A stretch of DNA of 30,782 nt from FEN-1191 sp964528845 (GCA_964528845.1 CAZGVE010000037.1:1-30782), one strand, 5' to 3'; positions 6,052-15,304 are shown, numbered from the stretch's first letter. Notes: generated from the sequence alone by a model not told the origin. Made by a program: numbers and translations.

Positions 6052-8295
6052 TCAGAAGCTGTGGCCCAGGACCAGGTAAAACTCAGTGGACCCGCTGGTA
6101 TCGTAACCAATGGCAAGGTAGGCCGGTCCGATATAGGTGTCGGCGCCGAAGAACAGCGACATGTCCTGGTGGGTCGAGCCCAGGCTGATCTGGCGGCGGC
6201 TCGACCAGACGTTGCCGTCCTCGATCGACATCCCGACGTAGGCGGGCACGTCCAGTACGCCTTCGCCGCCATTGCCCACGTTGCGCAGGTAGATGAGCCT
6301 GGCGATGGCGAACTGCGGGCCGGCGAGCGTTGCGGCGTGTACACCGGAAAGATTCAGGAAGCCGCCTAGCGGAAAGTAGCTGGACACGTCGCTCTGGCTG
6401 CCGCCGATCGTGCTGCCGCTCGACACCCATGCCACCAGCGTGTTCCGAGCCCAGGAGTGCGCGGCACGCCAGTCGAACGTGAACTGATCGGTGCCCTCCC
6501 CGACGCCCACCTTGCCGCTGCTGTTGAGCGTGAGCTGCGCGGTCAGCGCCTCCCCGGAATGCGGAAAGTTCGCGCGGTCGAGCTGGTCGTAGCTGAACCT
6601 GAAGAACGCATCGCGCACATCAAACGTGGTGCCGGGAGCAGTGACATCACCGATATTCACGCGCGACGTGCCCTGGCTCACGAGCGTGCCTAACCTTGCC
6701 TCCCCCCAGTTGCCGAATGCCCGGCCCAGGTCCAGTCCGTAGTCGACGCTGCGCACGCGAAAATTGCCGACCTGCCTGTTGTTCTCGATCTGCGCCACGT
6801 CATGCGCTTCGACCTGCACGTGCGGGGCGATGAAGTACGGTCCATCGACCGTCAGGGGCTGGTAGAACTCGGTTGCCAGCCGCGGCGCCGTACCGACCTG
6901 CAGGTCCCAGACCGATTCGGCACCGAGCGAGTTGAGCTCGGTGAAGATCACCCGGCCGGCAGCGTTGAAGCTGGTGTTACCCTGGAAGTCGTCCTGGAGC
7001 TCGACGCCGAAGCGCAGATAGTTCGGGCCCCAGGCGTTGCGGTGGGCATCGATATCGAGCCCGAAGGCGCCCGCGGAGTTCTGGATCAGGTGATAGTCGA
7101 GGCTCTCCATGTACCCGAGCCCGTACAGCGCATCGACCTGGCGCCGAAGCGCATCCGGATCCACGCTGCGGCCGACGAACTGCCCAAACCGGCCAGCGAT
7201 CAGGCGCTGGTACTGTGCGGCGTCCGGCTCCGCACGAACGAACTCGATGCGGGGCAGGCCGGTGCGGCGCGCGGCGCGGGCTGCGAGGTAGCCCTGATAG
7301 TCCGCTTCCGGCAAAGCCAGCGCGCGCAGGCGCTCCGCCATCGCGCTCGCGGCCTGTTCGCCAGCGCCGACGATCTTCGGTGTATTGACGAAATCGTACG
7401 AGGAGAAATCCCCGAGCTGCAGGCTGATCAGGACATCGCGCGTGCCCAGCGTGCGCAGCTGCCGATCGGAGTCCCTGCGCAGCAGGATTCCGATCATCTG
7501 GTTCGTGATGCTCGTCAGCGATTCGAGATTCTTGCGCGTCTGCAGCGGATAGTCGGCATCGGACACGATCAGCACGTCGACGCCCATGGTGCGTGCGACG
7601 TCGATGGGCAGGTTTTCGGCCAGGCCGCCATCGACCAGCAGCTGGTCGCGATACTCGACCGGGGCGAAGACACCGGGAACCGACATGCTGGCGCGCATTG
7701 AAGTGACCAGGTCCCCGTCGCGCATCACCACGGGAGCACCGGTCTCGAGATTGGTCGCCACCGCACGGAACGGCGTTGGCAGCTGATCGAAGTCCGACAG
7801 CGTCGCCACCGGCAGCGTGAGTCGTCGCAGGCTCTCGAGCAGCTGCTGACCCTGCACCAGGCCCTTCGGGATCAGCAGCTGCTTGCCGTGAATGCCGATC
7901 GGCAGGTTCACGAGGAACTGACGGTCCTCCTCTTTGCGCCGGAACGCCAGCTCGGTGCGAGCGGGCCGGTCGCGAAATGCGGCCTGCCAGTCGAGCGAGG
8001 CCATGGCGTGTTCGATCTCGGCCGCCGACATGCCGCTCGCATACAGTCCTCCGACGACTGCGCCCATGCTGGTGCCGGCGATCGCATCGATGGGCACGTG
8101 GAGCTGCTCGAGCACCCGCAGTACGCCGATGTGCGCAGCGCCGCGAGCGCCGCCACCGGAGAGCACGACCCCGATGCGCAGCCGTCCGACCGCGCCGGTG
8201 CCGGCATCCGCACTTACCGGCGCTGGCTCCAGGGCCTGCGCCGTGCCGAGAAACAGCAACAGCGCATTGATAAGGATGATTCTCGCGATAGGCAT
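6052..8295 (-). CDS. PlpD-like patatin phospholipase with POTRA and outer-membrane barrel
   Basis: A 747-residue protein with the layout of type Vd autotransporters. A signal peptide (about 1-21) comes first. The patatin lipase domain (about 40-330) has the oxyanion loop GGGARG (47-52), nucleophile Ser76 in GTSMG and Asp222 in DGG, the complete Ser-Asp dyad. A POTRA-like segment (about 347-405) is followed by a BamA/surface-antigen-type barrel (about 425-747) ending in Phe, the usual barrel signature. It should hydrolyse phospholipids at or outside the outer membrane. No catalytic residue is missing. It converges on the beta-helix gene with 6 bp between stop codons. On the minus strand a TAGAAT (8332-8327) about 31 bp before the ATG may be its -10. 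Confidence 0.92.
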   Translation of the reverse strand: MPIARIILINALLLFLGTAQALEPAPVSADAGTGAVGRLRIGVVLSGGGARGAAHIGVLRVLEQLHVPIDAIAGTSMGAVVGGLYASGMSAAEIEHAMASLDWQAAFRDRPARTELAFRRKEEDRQFLVNLPIGIHGKQLLIPKGLVQGQQLLESLRRLTLPVATLSDFDQLPTPFRAVATNLETGAPVVMRDGDLVTSMRASMSVPGVFAPVEYRDQLLVDGGLAENLPIDVARTMGVDVLIVSDADYPLQTRKNLESLTSITNQMIGILLRRDSDRQLRTLGTRDVLISLQLGDFSSYDFVNTPKIVGAGEQAASAMAERLRALALPEADYQGYLAARAARRTGLPRIEFVRAEPDAAQYQRLIAGRFGQFVGRSVDPDALRRQVDALYGLGYMESLDYHLIQNSAGAFGLDIDAHRNAWGPNYLRFGVELQDDFQGNTSFNAAGRVIFTELNSLGAESVWDLQVGTAPRLATEFYQPLTVDGPYFIAPHVQVEAHDVAQIENNRQVGNFRVRSVDYGLDLGRAFGNWGEARLGTLVSQGTSRVNIGDVTAPGTTFDVRDAFFRFSYDQLDRANFPHSGEALTAQLTLNSSGKVGVGEGTDQFTFDWRAAHSWARNTLVAWVSSGSTIGGSQSDVSSYFPLGGFLNLSGVHAATLAGPQFAIARLIYLRNVGNGGEGVLDVPAYVGMSIEDGNVWSSRRQISLGSTHQDMSLFFGADTYIGPAYLAIGYDTSGSTEFYLVLGHSF

Positions 8296-8367
8296 GCGTG
8301 CGCTGCAAGCGGAAGTTGCGGCGGAGATTCTAGCGCGTCCCGGGGACAGCCATTAAGCTTCGAGCGC

Positions 8368-9114
8368 ATGAGCACGGCATTTATCATATCGATCGTCATC
8401 CAGGTGCTGCTGATCATTCACTGCATCCGCACCGGGCGGAACACGCTGTGGATATGGGCGATCGCGCTGCTGCCGGCCGCGGGCCCGATCGCCTACGTGC
8501 TGGTCGAGATCCTTCCGGGCCTGTTCAACAACCGTGGCACGCGGCGCGCCGTGCGCGGCGTCAGGCGGGCGCTCGACCCCGAGCAGGACCTGCGCCGCTT
8601 CGAAGCCGAGGCCCGCCACACTGGCGATGTCGCGAGCCGACAGCGCTATGCGGACGAACTCACGCGCCAGGGCCGGGGCGGTGAGGCCGTCGCGGTCTAT
8701 CAGCAGGCCCTGACCGGCCTGTACGAGTCCGACCCGAATCTGCTGCTGGGCCTCGCGCGCGCGCAGTTCGCGCTCGGTGCCTTCGCCGAGGCACGCGCGA
8801 CGCTCGACCGGCTGATCGCGCAGAACCCGGAGTTCCGCTCTCCGGACGGTCACCTGCTGTACGCCCGGGCTCTCGAAGCCGAGGGGCAGCACGAGCGGGC
8901 GCTCGAGGAATACGCCGCGCTGGTCGCCTATTACGCCGGCGCCGAAGCGCCGCTGCGCTATGCGCAGTTCCTGCGCACGCTCGGCCGCCAGGACGAGGCG
9001 CGACGCGTGCTGCGGGAGCTGCTCGATCATGCCCGGCTCGCCCCGCGGCACTATCGCAAGATGCAGCAGGAGTGGCTCGCGGATGCGCAGCGGGAGTTCG
9101 CCGCGCTGCAGTGA
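8368..9114 (+). CDS. Membrane-anchored tetratricopeptide-repeat protein
   Basis: A 248-residue protein. Two N-terminal membrane helices (about 3-19 and 27-48) resemble the N-terminal segment found before phospholipase-D-type domains. The rest is helical repeats of TPR type, for example GEAVAVYQQALTGLY, PNLLLGLARAQFALGAFAEA and GQHERALEEYAALVAYY. TPRs usually bind partner proteins, so this is probably a membrane-tethered scaffold facing the cytoplasm. ATG 8368 was chosen over the far upstream ORF start because the upstream part overlaps the divergent patatin gene and lacks protein-like composition. The partner is unknown. It converges on ppk2 with 28 bp between the stops. Confidence 0.8.
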   Translation: MSTAFIISIVIQVLLIIHCIRTGRNTLWIWAIALLPAAGPIAYVLVEILPGLFNNRGTRRAVRGVRRALDPEQDLRRFEAEARHTGDVASRQRYADELTRQGRGGEAVAVYQQALTGLYESDPNLLLGLARAQFALGAFAEARATLDRLIAQNPEFRSPDGHLLYARALEAEGQHERALEEYAALVAYYAGAEAPLRYAQFLRTLGRQDEARRVLRELLDHARLAPRHYRKMQQEWLADAQREFAALQ

Positions 9115-9142
9115 TCGCCACGCTGGGCAGATGGCCCGCCCT

Positions 9143-9952
9143 TCAGCGGATGCGCAGCCGCTTCGGATCGAAGCGCGGCGGCGGCAGGCGCAGCGGCAGC
9201 GCCTCGAGCGTATCGGCGATGATCTGTGCGATCGCGAGGTCGCGCAGCCACCGGTGATCGGCCGGCACGGCATACCACGGCGCGGCGCGCGTGGTGCAGC
9301 GGGCCAGCATGTCCTGAAAGGCGCGCCGATAGGCCTGCCACTGTCCGCGTTTGCGCAGGTCGTCGGGCTCGAACTTCCAGTTCTTGTGGCGATCGTGCAG
9401 GCGCTCCTCGAAGCGCCGCCGCTGCTCTGCCCGGCTGATGTGCAGGAAGAACTTGAGCACCGTGATGTCCGCTGCTTGCAGCATGGCCTCGAAGGCGTTG
9501 ATCTGTTCATACCGCGCGCGCCAGACGGGGCGTTCGACCAGCGCATCCACGCGCGCGATCAGCACGTCCTCGTAGTGCGAACGGTTGAACACGCCGATCT
9601 CCCCGCGCCCCGGGACGCGCGCGTGCACGCGCCACAGGTAGTCGTGCCGCAGTTCCTCGACGCTCGGGGCCTTGAACGAGCTGACCGTGCAGCCCTGCGG
9701 GTTGAATGCCGAGACCACGTGATGCACCGTGCTGTCCTTGCCCCCGCCATCGATCGCCTGCAGCACGATCAGCAGGCCGAAACGGCCGTCGACGATCAGG
9801 CGGTGCTGCAGTGCGTTCAGCCGTGCCTTCAATTCCAGGGTCTGCGCGCGCGCGGCGTCCTCGTGCCAGCCGAAATGCCGCCCCGCATCCTCGTCGAGCA
9901 GCCGTGGCCGCGCTCCCGGGGCCACGCGCAGCAGCTCGCGAAACCGCTTCAA
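9143..9952 (-). CDS. ppk2: PPK2-family polyphosphate kinase
   Basis: A 269-residue cytosolic enzyme that transfers phosphate between inorganic polyphosphate and nucleotides. The P-loop is AIDGGGKDST (67-75). The second PPK2 signature, GVFNRSHYEDVL, is at about 120-131, and the lid-region Arg-rich segment EQRRRFEERLHDRHKNWKF follows. The size fits single-domain PPK2s (class I or III); nucleotide specificity cannot be read by eye. It starts at TTG 9952-9950, and the agmatine deiminase stop TGA is 9951-9949, so start and stop share TTGA. This implies translation coupled to aguA. A polyphosphate glucokinase gene lies about 7 kb away. Confidence 0.93.
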   Translation of the reverse strand: MKRFRELLRVAPGARPRLLDEDAGRHFGWHEDAARAQTLELKARLNALQHRLIVDGRFGLLIVLQAIDGGGKDSTVHHVVSAFNPQGCTVSSFKAPSVEELRHDYLWRVHARVPGRGEIGVFNRSHYEDVLIARVDALVERPVWRARYEQINAFEAMLQAADITVLKFFLHISRAEQRRRFEERLHDRHKNWKFEPDDLRKRGQWQAYRRAFQDMLARCTTRAAPWYAVPADHRWLRDLAIAQIIADTLEALPLRLPPPRFDPKRLRIR

Positions 9953-11061
9953 GATTCCCCCGCCGGGCGCGGTGCGGTGCGCCGCATCGGCTGCTGCTGC
10001 GTGATGCAGTGGATGTTGCCGCCACCGAGCAGGATCTCGCGGGCCGGCACACCGATGATGCGCCGGCGCGGAAAAACGCGCTGCAGGGCGCGCCGCGCGG
10101 CCCCGTCGGTGCGCGCGTCGAGCAGCGGCAGCACCAGCGCGCCATTGGCCAGATAGTAGTTCACGTAGCTCGCAGCCAGGCGTTGCCCGGCGCGCAGCCG
10201 CCTGGTGCCGCGCCGCGCCTGGATCCCGCGCGCCTCGCGCGCGCTCAAGGACAGCGGCCCCGGGCTCGGCAGCAGGTGGATCTTCAAGCGTCGGCCATGC
10301 GCGTCACGGGCGGAGGTCAGTCGCTCCAGCGCATCGCGCGAGACTCGGTACTGCGGATCGCGCACGTCCTCGCACCAGGTCAGGGCTACCTCCCCGGGCC
10401 GGGTAAAGCAGGCGAGATTGTCCACGTGGCCGCCGGTCTCGTCGTCGACGACGCCGGCGCCAAGCCATATCGCGCAGCGGGTTCCGAGATAGCGATGCAG
10501 CAGTTGCTCGATGCGCGCACGGCTCAAGGCCGGATTGCGGTTGGGGTTGAGCAGGCACTGTTCGGTCACGAGCACCGTGCCCTGGCCATCGACGTGGAAG
10601 GCGCCGCCCTCGTTGATCATCGGCGCGCGATAGCGCGCCGCATCGGCGAGCTCCAGCACCTTCTGTGCCACTGCCACATCCCGCTCGACATCCCGGTAGA
10701 TGCCGCCCCAGGCGTTGAACTGCCAGTGCACACCGCGCAATCCGCCGCGCCCGTCGACCAGAAAGCTTGGGCCCACGTCGCGCATCCATGCATCGTTGCT
10801 CGACAACTCGATCACGCGCACGCGCGCAGGCAGCTGGGCGCGGGCACGCGCGTACTGTGCCGGCGAGGCGCCGACCGTCACCGGTTCGAAGCGCGCGATC
10901 GCGGCGGCGACCAGCGCGAACGAGCGCTGGGCGGGCGCGCCGGCCAGCCGCCAGTTGTCCGGCCGCTCGGGCCAGAGCATCCAGCAGCCCGCGTGCGCCT
11001 CGAACTCCGCCGGCATCCAGAACCCGTCGCGCTGCGGAGTGCTCTTCAGGGTATCGACCAT
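9949..11061 (-). CDS. aguA: Agmatine deiminase
   Basis: A 370-residue member of the peptidyl-arginine-deiminase family that converts agmatine to N-carbamoylputrescine and ammonia, in the arginine-decarboxylase route to putrescine. Family motifs include FEAHAGCWMLWPERPDNWR near the start, SSNDAWMRDVGPSF, INEGGAFHVDGQG, GGHVDN, and the active-site Cys352 in GGGNIHCITQQ. The ATG at 11061 was chosen over 11112 because the extra 17 residues are not conserved in type and cross the divergent icd promoter. N-carbamoylputrescine amidase (AguB), its usual partner, is not in the window. It overlaps ppk2 by 4 bp, an unusual neighbour. Confidence 0.94.
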   Translation of the reverse strand: MVDTLKSTPQRDGFWMPAEFEAHAGCWMLWPERPDNWRLAGAPAQRSFALVAAAIARFEPVTVGASPAQYARARAQLPARVRVIELSSNDAWMRDVGPSFLVDGRGGLRGVHWQFNAWGGIYRDVERDVAVAQKVLELADAARYRAPMINEGGAFHVDGQGTVLVTEQCLLNPNRNPALSRARIEQLLHRYLGTRCAIWLGAGVVDDETGGHVDNLACFTRPGEVALTWCEDVRDPQYRVSRDALERLTSARDAHGRRLKIHLLPSPGPLSLSAREARGIQARRGTRRLRAGQRLAASYVNYYLANGALVLPLLDARTDGAARRALQRVFPRRRIIGVPAREILLGGGNIHCITQQQPMRRTAPRPAGES

Positions 11062-11068
11062 GACGCCG

Positions 11069-11112
11069 ATTCTAGCTGTAGCCGGCCGCACCGGAAGCGG
11101 CTGTGCTAGCAT
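11069..11112. promoter_or_regulatory. Divergent aguA/icd promoter region
   Basis: TAGAAT on the minus strand (11074-11069) lies only 7 bp from the aguA ATG, so an aguA transcript from it would be leaderless or nearly so. On the plus strand TGTGCTAGCAT contains TAGCAT (11107-11112), a possible extended -10 for icd. No strong -35 is seen for either. Confidence 0.35.
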
Positions 11113-11156
11113 CTGCGCCGCATTTCAGCCCCCCCCTTTCAGGACCGGTACGCCGC

Positions 11157-12470
11157 ATGAGCAATCCAAACCCGACCTCCCCCGTGCCTGTCGTGCCCGC
11201 CGGCGGCCAGAAGATCACGATCCGCGACCGCAAGCTCTCGGTCCCGGACCGGCCCATCATTCCGTACATCGAGGGCGACGGCACCGGCCGCGACATCTGG
11301 CGCGCCAGCGTGCGCGTACTGGACGCCGCGGTAGCGAAGGCCTACGGCGGCCGGCGCCAGATCGCATGGATGGAGATCTTCGCCGGCGAGAAATCGTTCA
11401 ACGCATTCAAGAGCTGGTTGCCGGACGAGACCGTCGCGGCCTGCCGCGAGTACCTGGTGTCGATCAAGGGTCCGCTGACCACTCCCATCGGCGGCGGGAT
11501 CCGCTCGTTGAACGTGGCGCTGCGACAGCTGCTCGACCTGTACGTCTGCCTGCGGCCCGTGCGCTGGTTCAAGGGCGTGCCCTCCCCGGTCAAGGCGCCG
11601 GAGAAGGTCGACATGGTTATCTTCCGCGAGAACACCGAGGATCTGTACTCGGGAATCGAATTCGAGGAAGGCACCGAGGACAACCGCGCATTCCTCGAGC
11701 TGCTGAAGGCCCGCTTCCCGAAGCATTACGCCCGCATCCGCTTTCCGGCCACCAGCGGCATCGGCATCAAGAACGTCTCGATCGAGGGCACCGAGCGCCT
11801 GTTCCGTTCCGCAGTCGAGTATGCGCTCGCTACCGGCCGCAAGAGCGTCACGATCGTGCACAAGGGCAACATCCTGAAGTACACCGAAGGCTCGTTCCGG
11901 GCCTGGGCCTACGCGCTCGCCGAGCGCGAATTCGCCGACCGCGTCTACACCTGGCAGCAGTGGGAGCGCACCAAGGCGACGAGCGGCGAGAAGGCCGCGA
12001 ACGCCGAGCAGGCCGCGGCGCTCGCCGCCGGCAAGCTGCTGATCAAGGACGCGATCGCGGACATCACGCTGCAGCAGGTGCTCACTCGCGCCGACGAGTT
12101 CGACGTGGTCGCCACGATGAATCTGAATGGCGACTACCTCTCGGATGCGCTGGCGGCACAGGTCGGCGGCATCGGGATCGCCCCGGGCGCGAATATCAAC
12201 TACCTGACCGGCCACGCGGTGTTCGAGGCAACCCACGGGACGGCGCCAAAATACGCCGACCTCGACCAGGTCAACCCCGGTTCGGTGATCCTGTCGGGCG
12301 AGATGATGCTGCGCTACATGGGGTGGACCGAGGCGGCCGATGCGATCATCGGCTCGATGGACCGCACCATCGGGCAGAAGGTCGTGACCTACGATTTCGC
12401 ACGCCTGATGGACGGTGCGACCAAGGTCAAGTGCAGTGAGTTCGGCGACGCGCTGATTCGCAACCTCTAG
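11157..12470 (+). CDS. icd: NADP-dependent isocitrate dehydrogenase
   Basis: A 437-residue TCA-cycle enzyme that oxidatively decarboxylates isocitrate to 2-oxoglutarate. It closely matches the E. coli Icd type. PLTTPIGGGIRSLNVALRQ carries Ser117, equivalent to the serine phosphorylated by AceK in E. coli. YSGIEF, IVHKGNILKYTEG and DVVATMNLNGDYLSDALAAQVGGIG follow. HGTAPKYADLDQVNPGSVIL has the Lys-Tyr and downstream Val that mark NADP use. The ATG at 11157 has an AGGA about 14 bp upstream; an ORF extension to 11103 is rejected because it runs into the promoter. The stop codon lies within a 13-bp tandem duplication. Confidence 0.97.
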   Translation: MSNPNPTSPVPVVPAGGQKITIRDRKLSVPDRPIIPYIEGDGTGRDIWRASVRVLDAAVAKAYGGRRQIAWMEIFAGEKSFNAFKSWLPDETVAACREYLVSIKGPLTTPIGGGIRSLNVALRQLLDLYVCLRPVRWFKGVPSPVKAPEKVDMVIFRENTEDLYSGIEFEEGTEDNRAFLELLKARFPKHYARIRFPATSGIGIKNVSIEGTERLFRSAVEYALATGRKSVTIVHKGNILKYTEGSFRAWAYALAEREFADRVYTWQQWERTKATSGEKAANAEQAAALAAGKLLIKDAIADITLQQVLTRADEFDVVATMNLNGDYLSDALAAQVGGIGIAPGANINYLTGHAVFEATHGTAPKYADLDQVNPGSVILSGEMMLRYMGWTEAADAIIGSMDRTIGQKVVTYDFARLMDGATKVKCSEFGDALIRNL

Positions 12471-12486
12471 CTCCAACCTCTAGCTC
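12461..12486 (+). repeat. 13-bp tandem duplication across the icd stop
   Basis: CAACCTCTAGCTC occurs twice in perfect tandem (12461-12473 and 12474-12486). The first copy contains the icd stop TAG, so the second copy carries a redundant TAG. Confidence 0.85.
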
Positions 12487-12515
12487 CCGCTCCCGCGCGC
12501 TGCCGGACCGCATCA

Positions 12516-14120
12516 ATGTCCGTCATCGAGCTGGTCCTGATCCTGTTCGCCGCCACGGCGCTGCTCAAGCTCGCGGCCGACCGCTTTGCGATCCCGCTGC
12601 CTGCGCTGCTGGTGCTTGGCGGCCTGGCGCTCGCCCTCACTCCACAATTGCCGCGGCCGGCACTCGATCCGTCCGCAATCTTCGTGCTGTTCGTGCCGCC
12701 GCTGCTGTTCTGGGCCGCGCTCACGACCTCGCTGCGCGATCTGCTGCGCAATCTGCGTGCGATCGTGCTGCTTGCCGTGGGCCTGGTGCTCGCCACCATG
12801 TGCGTGATTGCGGCCACCGCGCACGCGCTGATCCCGTCACTGCCGTGGCCGGTGTGCTTCCTGCTTGGCGCGATCGTCTCCCCGCCCGATGCCGTGGCCG
12901 TCACGGCCGTTACCCGCCGGCTGCAACTGCCGCGCGATCTGCTGGTGGTGCTCGAGGGCGAAAGCCTCATCAACGATGCGACGGCGCTGGTGGCCTACCA
13001 GATCGCGCTGGCCGCGGCGCTGCATGGCCAGTTCTCGCTGCCGGATGCCGGCCTGCGACTCGTGCTCACCGGCGCCGGCGGAATCCTGATCGGGCTCATG
13101 ATCGGCTGGCTCATCGGCCGGCTGCGCCAGCGGATTGTCGGCTCGAGCCTGGTGGAGAATACGATCTCCCTGCTGACACCTTTCATCGCGTATGTACCGG
13201 CCAATGCGCTGGGGGCCTCGGGTGTGCTCGCGGTCGTCGCCACGGGCCTGTACCTCGGCCGACGTGGCCCGCATATCGTGTCTGCCCAGACGCGGCTGCA
13301 GGCCAACGGCATGTGGGCCATCGTGACCTTCCTGCTCGAGGGACTCATCTTCATCTTTATCGGGCTGGAGCTGCCCGCGGTCATCGCCGAGCTCGATCAT
13401 GCCCGCGTGCACGAGCTGATCCGCGATGCGTTGCTGATCAGCGCGGTGATGATCGGATTCAGGGTCGTCTGGATCTTCCCGGGCGCCTACCTGCCGCGGT
13501 ACCTCGACGAACTGCGCGGCAAGCCGGTGCGCTATCCGCCGTGGCGCGCGGTGCTGTTCACGGGCTGGGCCGGACTGCGCGGTGGCGACTCGCTCGTGAT
13601 CGCGCTGGCGCTGCCGTACGTGACCGCGAGCGGCGCACGCCTGCCGGGACGCGAGGTCGTGATCTTCGTGACCTTCGTGGTCATTCTGGTCACGCTGGTC
13701 GTGCAGGGATTCACGCTCGCACCCGCGATCCGGCTGCTGCGGCTGCGCGGCGGCGGGGAAGCGAGCGCCGAGGAGCGCGAGGCGCGCCTCGCGGCGCTCA
13801 AGGCCGGAGTTGCGACCATCGACCAGGCGATCATCGATCCGGGGGTCGATGCGGAGCAGGCCCACGCTCTGCGCAGCCGGCTCGAATACCGACTGGAGCG
13901 ACTGACTGCGGCAGGTACGCCGGCCATCCCGACGCCGACGCCGAACCGTTCGGCGAGCGCCGCGCAGCCCATGGCGCAGCTGCGCCAGAGCGTCATCACT
14001 GCCCAGCGTCGCACGATTGTCGCGTTGCGCGATCGCGGGATCATCGGTGACGATGTGATGCGCCGCCTGCAGGGCGAGCTCGATCACGAGGAAGTGCTGC
14101 TCGACCCGCACCTCGACTGA
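12516..14120 (+). CDS. Na+/H+ antiporter, CPA1 family (NhaP/YjcE-like)
   Basis: A 534-residue inner-membrane exchanger expected to swap cytosolic Na+ or K+ for H+. About a dozen hydrophobic helices fill residues 1-410. Conserved ion-site motifs are visible: GAIVSPPDAVAVTAV (Asp125) and EGESLINDATALVAY (Glu149, Asn153-Asp154), the ND pair typical of electroneutral CPA1 exchangers. The hydrophilic C-terminus (about 415-534) is charged and helical, as in the YjcE/NhaP branch. It starts 45 bp after icd and lacks a strong Shine-Dalgarno, so it could be on the icd transcript. Ion specificity cannot be decided from sequence. Confidence 0.92.
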   Translation: MSVIELVLILFAATALLKLAADRFAIPLPALLVLGGLALALTPQLPRPALDPSAIFVLFVPPLLFWAALTTSLRDLLRNLRAIVLLAVGLVLATMCVIAATAHALIPSLPWPVCFLLGAIVSPPDAVAVTAVTRRLQLPRDLLVVLEGESLINDATALVAYQIALAAALHGQFSLPDAGLRLVLTGAGGILIGLMIGWLIGRLRQRIVGSSLVENTISLLTPFIAYVPANALGASGVLAVVATGLYLGRRGPHIVSAQTRLQANGMWAIVTFLLEGLIFIFIGLELPAVIAELDHARVHELIRDALLISAVMIGFRVVWIFPGAYLPRYLDELRGKPVRYPPWRAVLFTGWAGLRGGDSLVIALALPYVTASGARLPGREVVIFVTFVVILVTLVVQGFTLAPAIRLLRLRGGGEASAEEREARLAALKAGVATIDQAIIDPGVDAEQAHALRSRLEYRLERLTAAGTPAIPTPTPNRSASAAQPMAQLRQSVITAQRRTIVALRDRGIIGDDVMRRLQGELDHEEVLLDPHLD

Positions 14121-14131
14121 CGGCGTGGCCC

Positions 14132-15304
14132 TCAGGGCGCCGCGCGATCGAGTGCCTGCGCGAGGTCGGCGAGCAGCTCATCGACGTCCTCGAGCCCGAT
14201 AGAGAGCCGTACCGTACCATCGGCGAGTCCCGCCTCGGCATGCTGGGCCACATCCAGATCGCGGCTGCCGAGCAGCTGGCGTGGCATCACCAGCGATTCG
14301 GTCGACCCGAGACTCGGCGTCATCGCGAACAGCTGCAGGGCCTCGGCGCAGCGCCGCGCCGCTTCGCCGCCGCCGTGCAGATCGAAGCTCAGCAGGCCGC
14401 CGAATTCGCTCATCTGTGCACGCGCCAATGCGTGGCCCGGATCCGCGGGCAATCCCGGATAGTGCGTGCGCGCGACCGCCGGATGCCGGTCCAGGAATTC
14501 GGCGATCCGCTGCGCACGCTCGGAGTGCGCGCGATAGCGCAGCGGATAGGTCTTCAAGCCGCGCTGCACCAGGAACGCGGCATGCGGATCGAGCACGCCG
14601 CCGAGCACGATGAACTCCGAGCGCAGCGCTGCGATCAGCGGCGCGTTGGCGATCACGACGCCACCCATCACGTCGCCGTGCCCGGCGACGTACTTGGTCA
14701 GGCTGTGCACGTAGTAATCGACATCGAACTGACCGTGTTGGTGCGGACCGGCGCAGGTGTTGTCGAGCAGCGTGAGCGCGCCGTGGACCCGGGCGAGCCG
14801 CGTGATCGCGGTGATATCGGCGATGCGGTTGATCGGATTGGTCGGGCTCTCGAACACGATCAGGCGCGTCGGGCGGCTCGCGAGCACTCGGGCCATCCCG
14901 TCGAGGTCCTGGATCGACAGCAGGCTGTGGGTGACGCCGAAGCGGCCGAGCGTGCGCCTGATAAGCTGGCGCGTCGGCCCGTAGCACTCGAGAAAGCACA
15001 GCACGTGATCGCCGGCGCGGGTCAGGGCCAGCAGCGCACCGGCGATCGCGCCGACTCCGGAGGCGCAGACGATCGCGTCCTCGCGCCGCTGCAGCGCGGC
15101 CAGCGTCAGCTCGAGCTGGCGGTTGGTCGGATTGGAGGCACGCTGGTAGAAGAATCCGGGCCGCTCGCGATGCAGCAGGCCCTCGGTCTGCGCGAGCGTG
15201 TCGAATTCGAACTTGACGGTCTGGTAGATCGGCGCCACGACCGGGTGATTGTCGGCCGGGACTTCCACGGCGGGCGGATGGTTGACCAAGGTCCCGTCCT
15301 TCAC
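14132..15304 (-). CDS. Cys/Met-metabolism PLP-dependent enzyme (trans-sulfuration family)
   Basis: A 390-residue fold-type I PLP enzyme of the cystathionine gamma-synthase/gamma-lyase/methionine gamma-lyase group. The family core is visible: FYQRASNPTNRQLE, ASGVGAIAGALLAL, FESPTNP, DNTCAGP and HSLTKYVAGHGDVMGG with the PLP-binding Lys204. The substrate loop reads ECYGPT rather than the YGCT of methionine gamma-lyases, so I do not name it as that enzyme. It starts at GTG 15304, sharing GTGA with the stop of the upstream aminotransferase. It is the third gene of ppgK-aminotransferase-lyase. The pair could act in methionine or cysteine turnover. Confidence 0.9.
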   Translation of the reverse strand: MKDGTLVNHPPAVEVPADNHPVVAPIYQTVKFEFDTLAQTEGLLHRERPGFFYQRASNPTNRQLELTLAALQRREDAIVCASGVGAIAGALLALTRAGDHVLCFLECYGPTRQLIRRTLGRFGVTHSLLSIQDLDGMARVLASRPTRLIVFESPTNPINRIADITAITRLARVHGALTLLDNTCAGPHQHGQFDVDYYVHSLTKYVAGHGDVMGGVVIANAPLIAALRSEFIVLGGVLDPHAAFLVQRGLKTYPLRYRAHSERAQRIAEFLDRHPAVARTHYPGLPADPGHALARAQMSEFGGLLSFDLHGGGEAARRCAEALQLFAMTPSLGSTESLVMPRQLLGSRDLDVAQHAEAGLADGTVRLSIGLEDVDELLADLAQALDRAAP

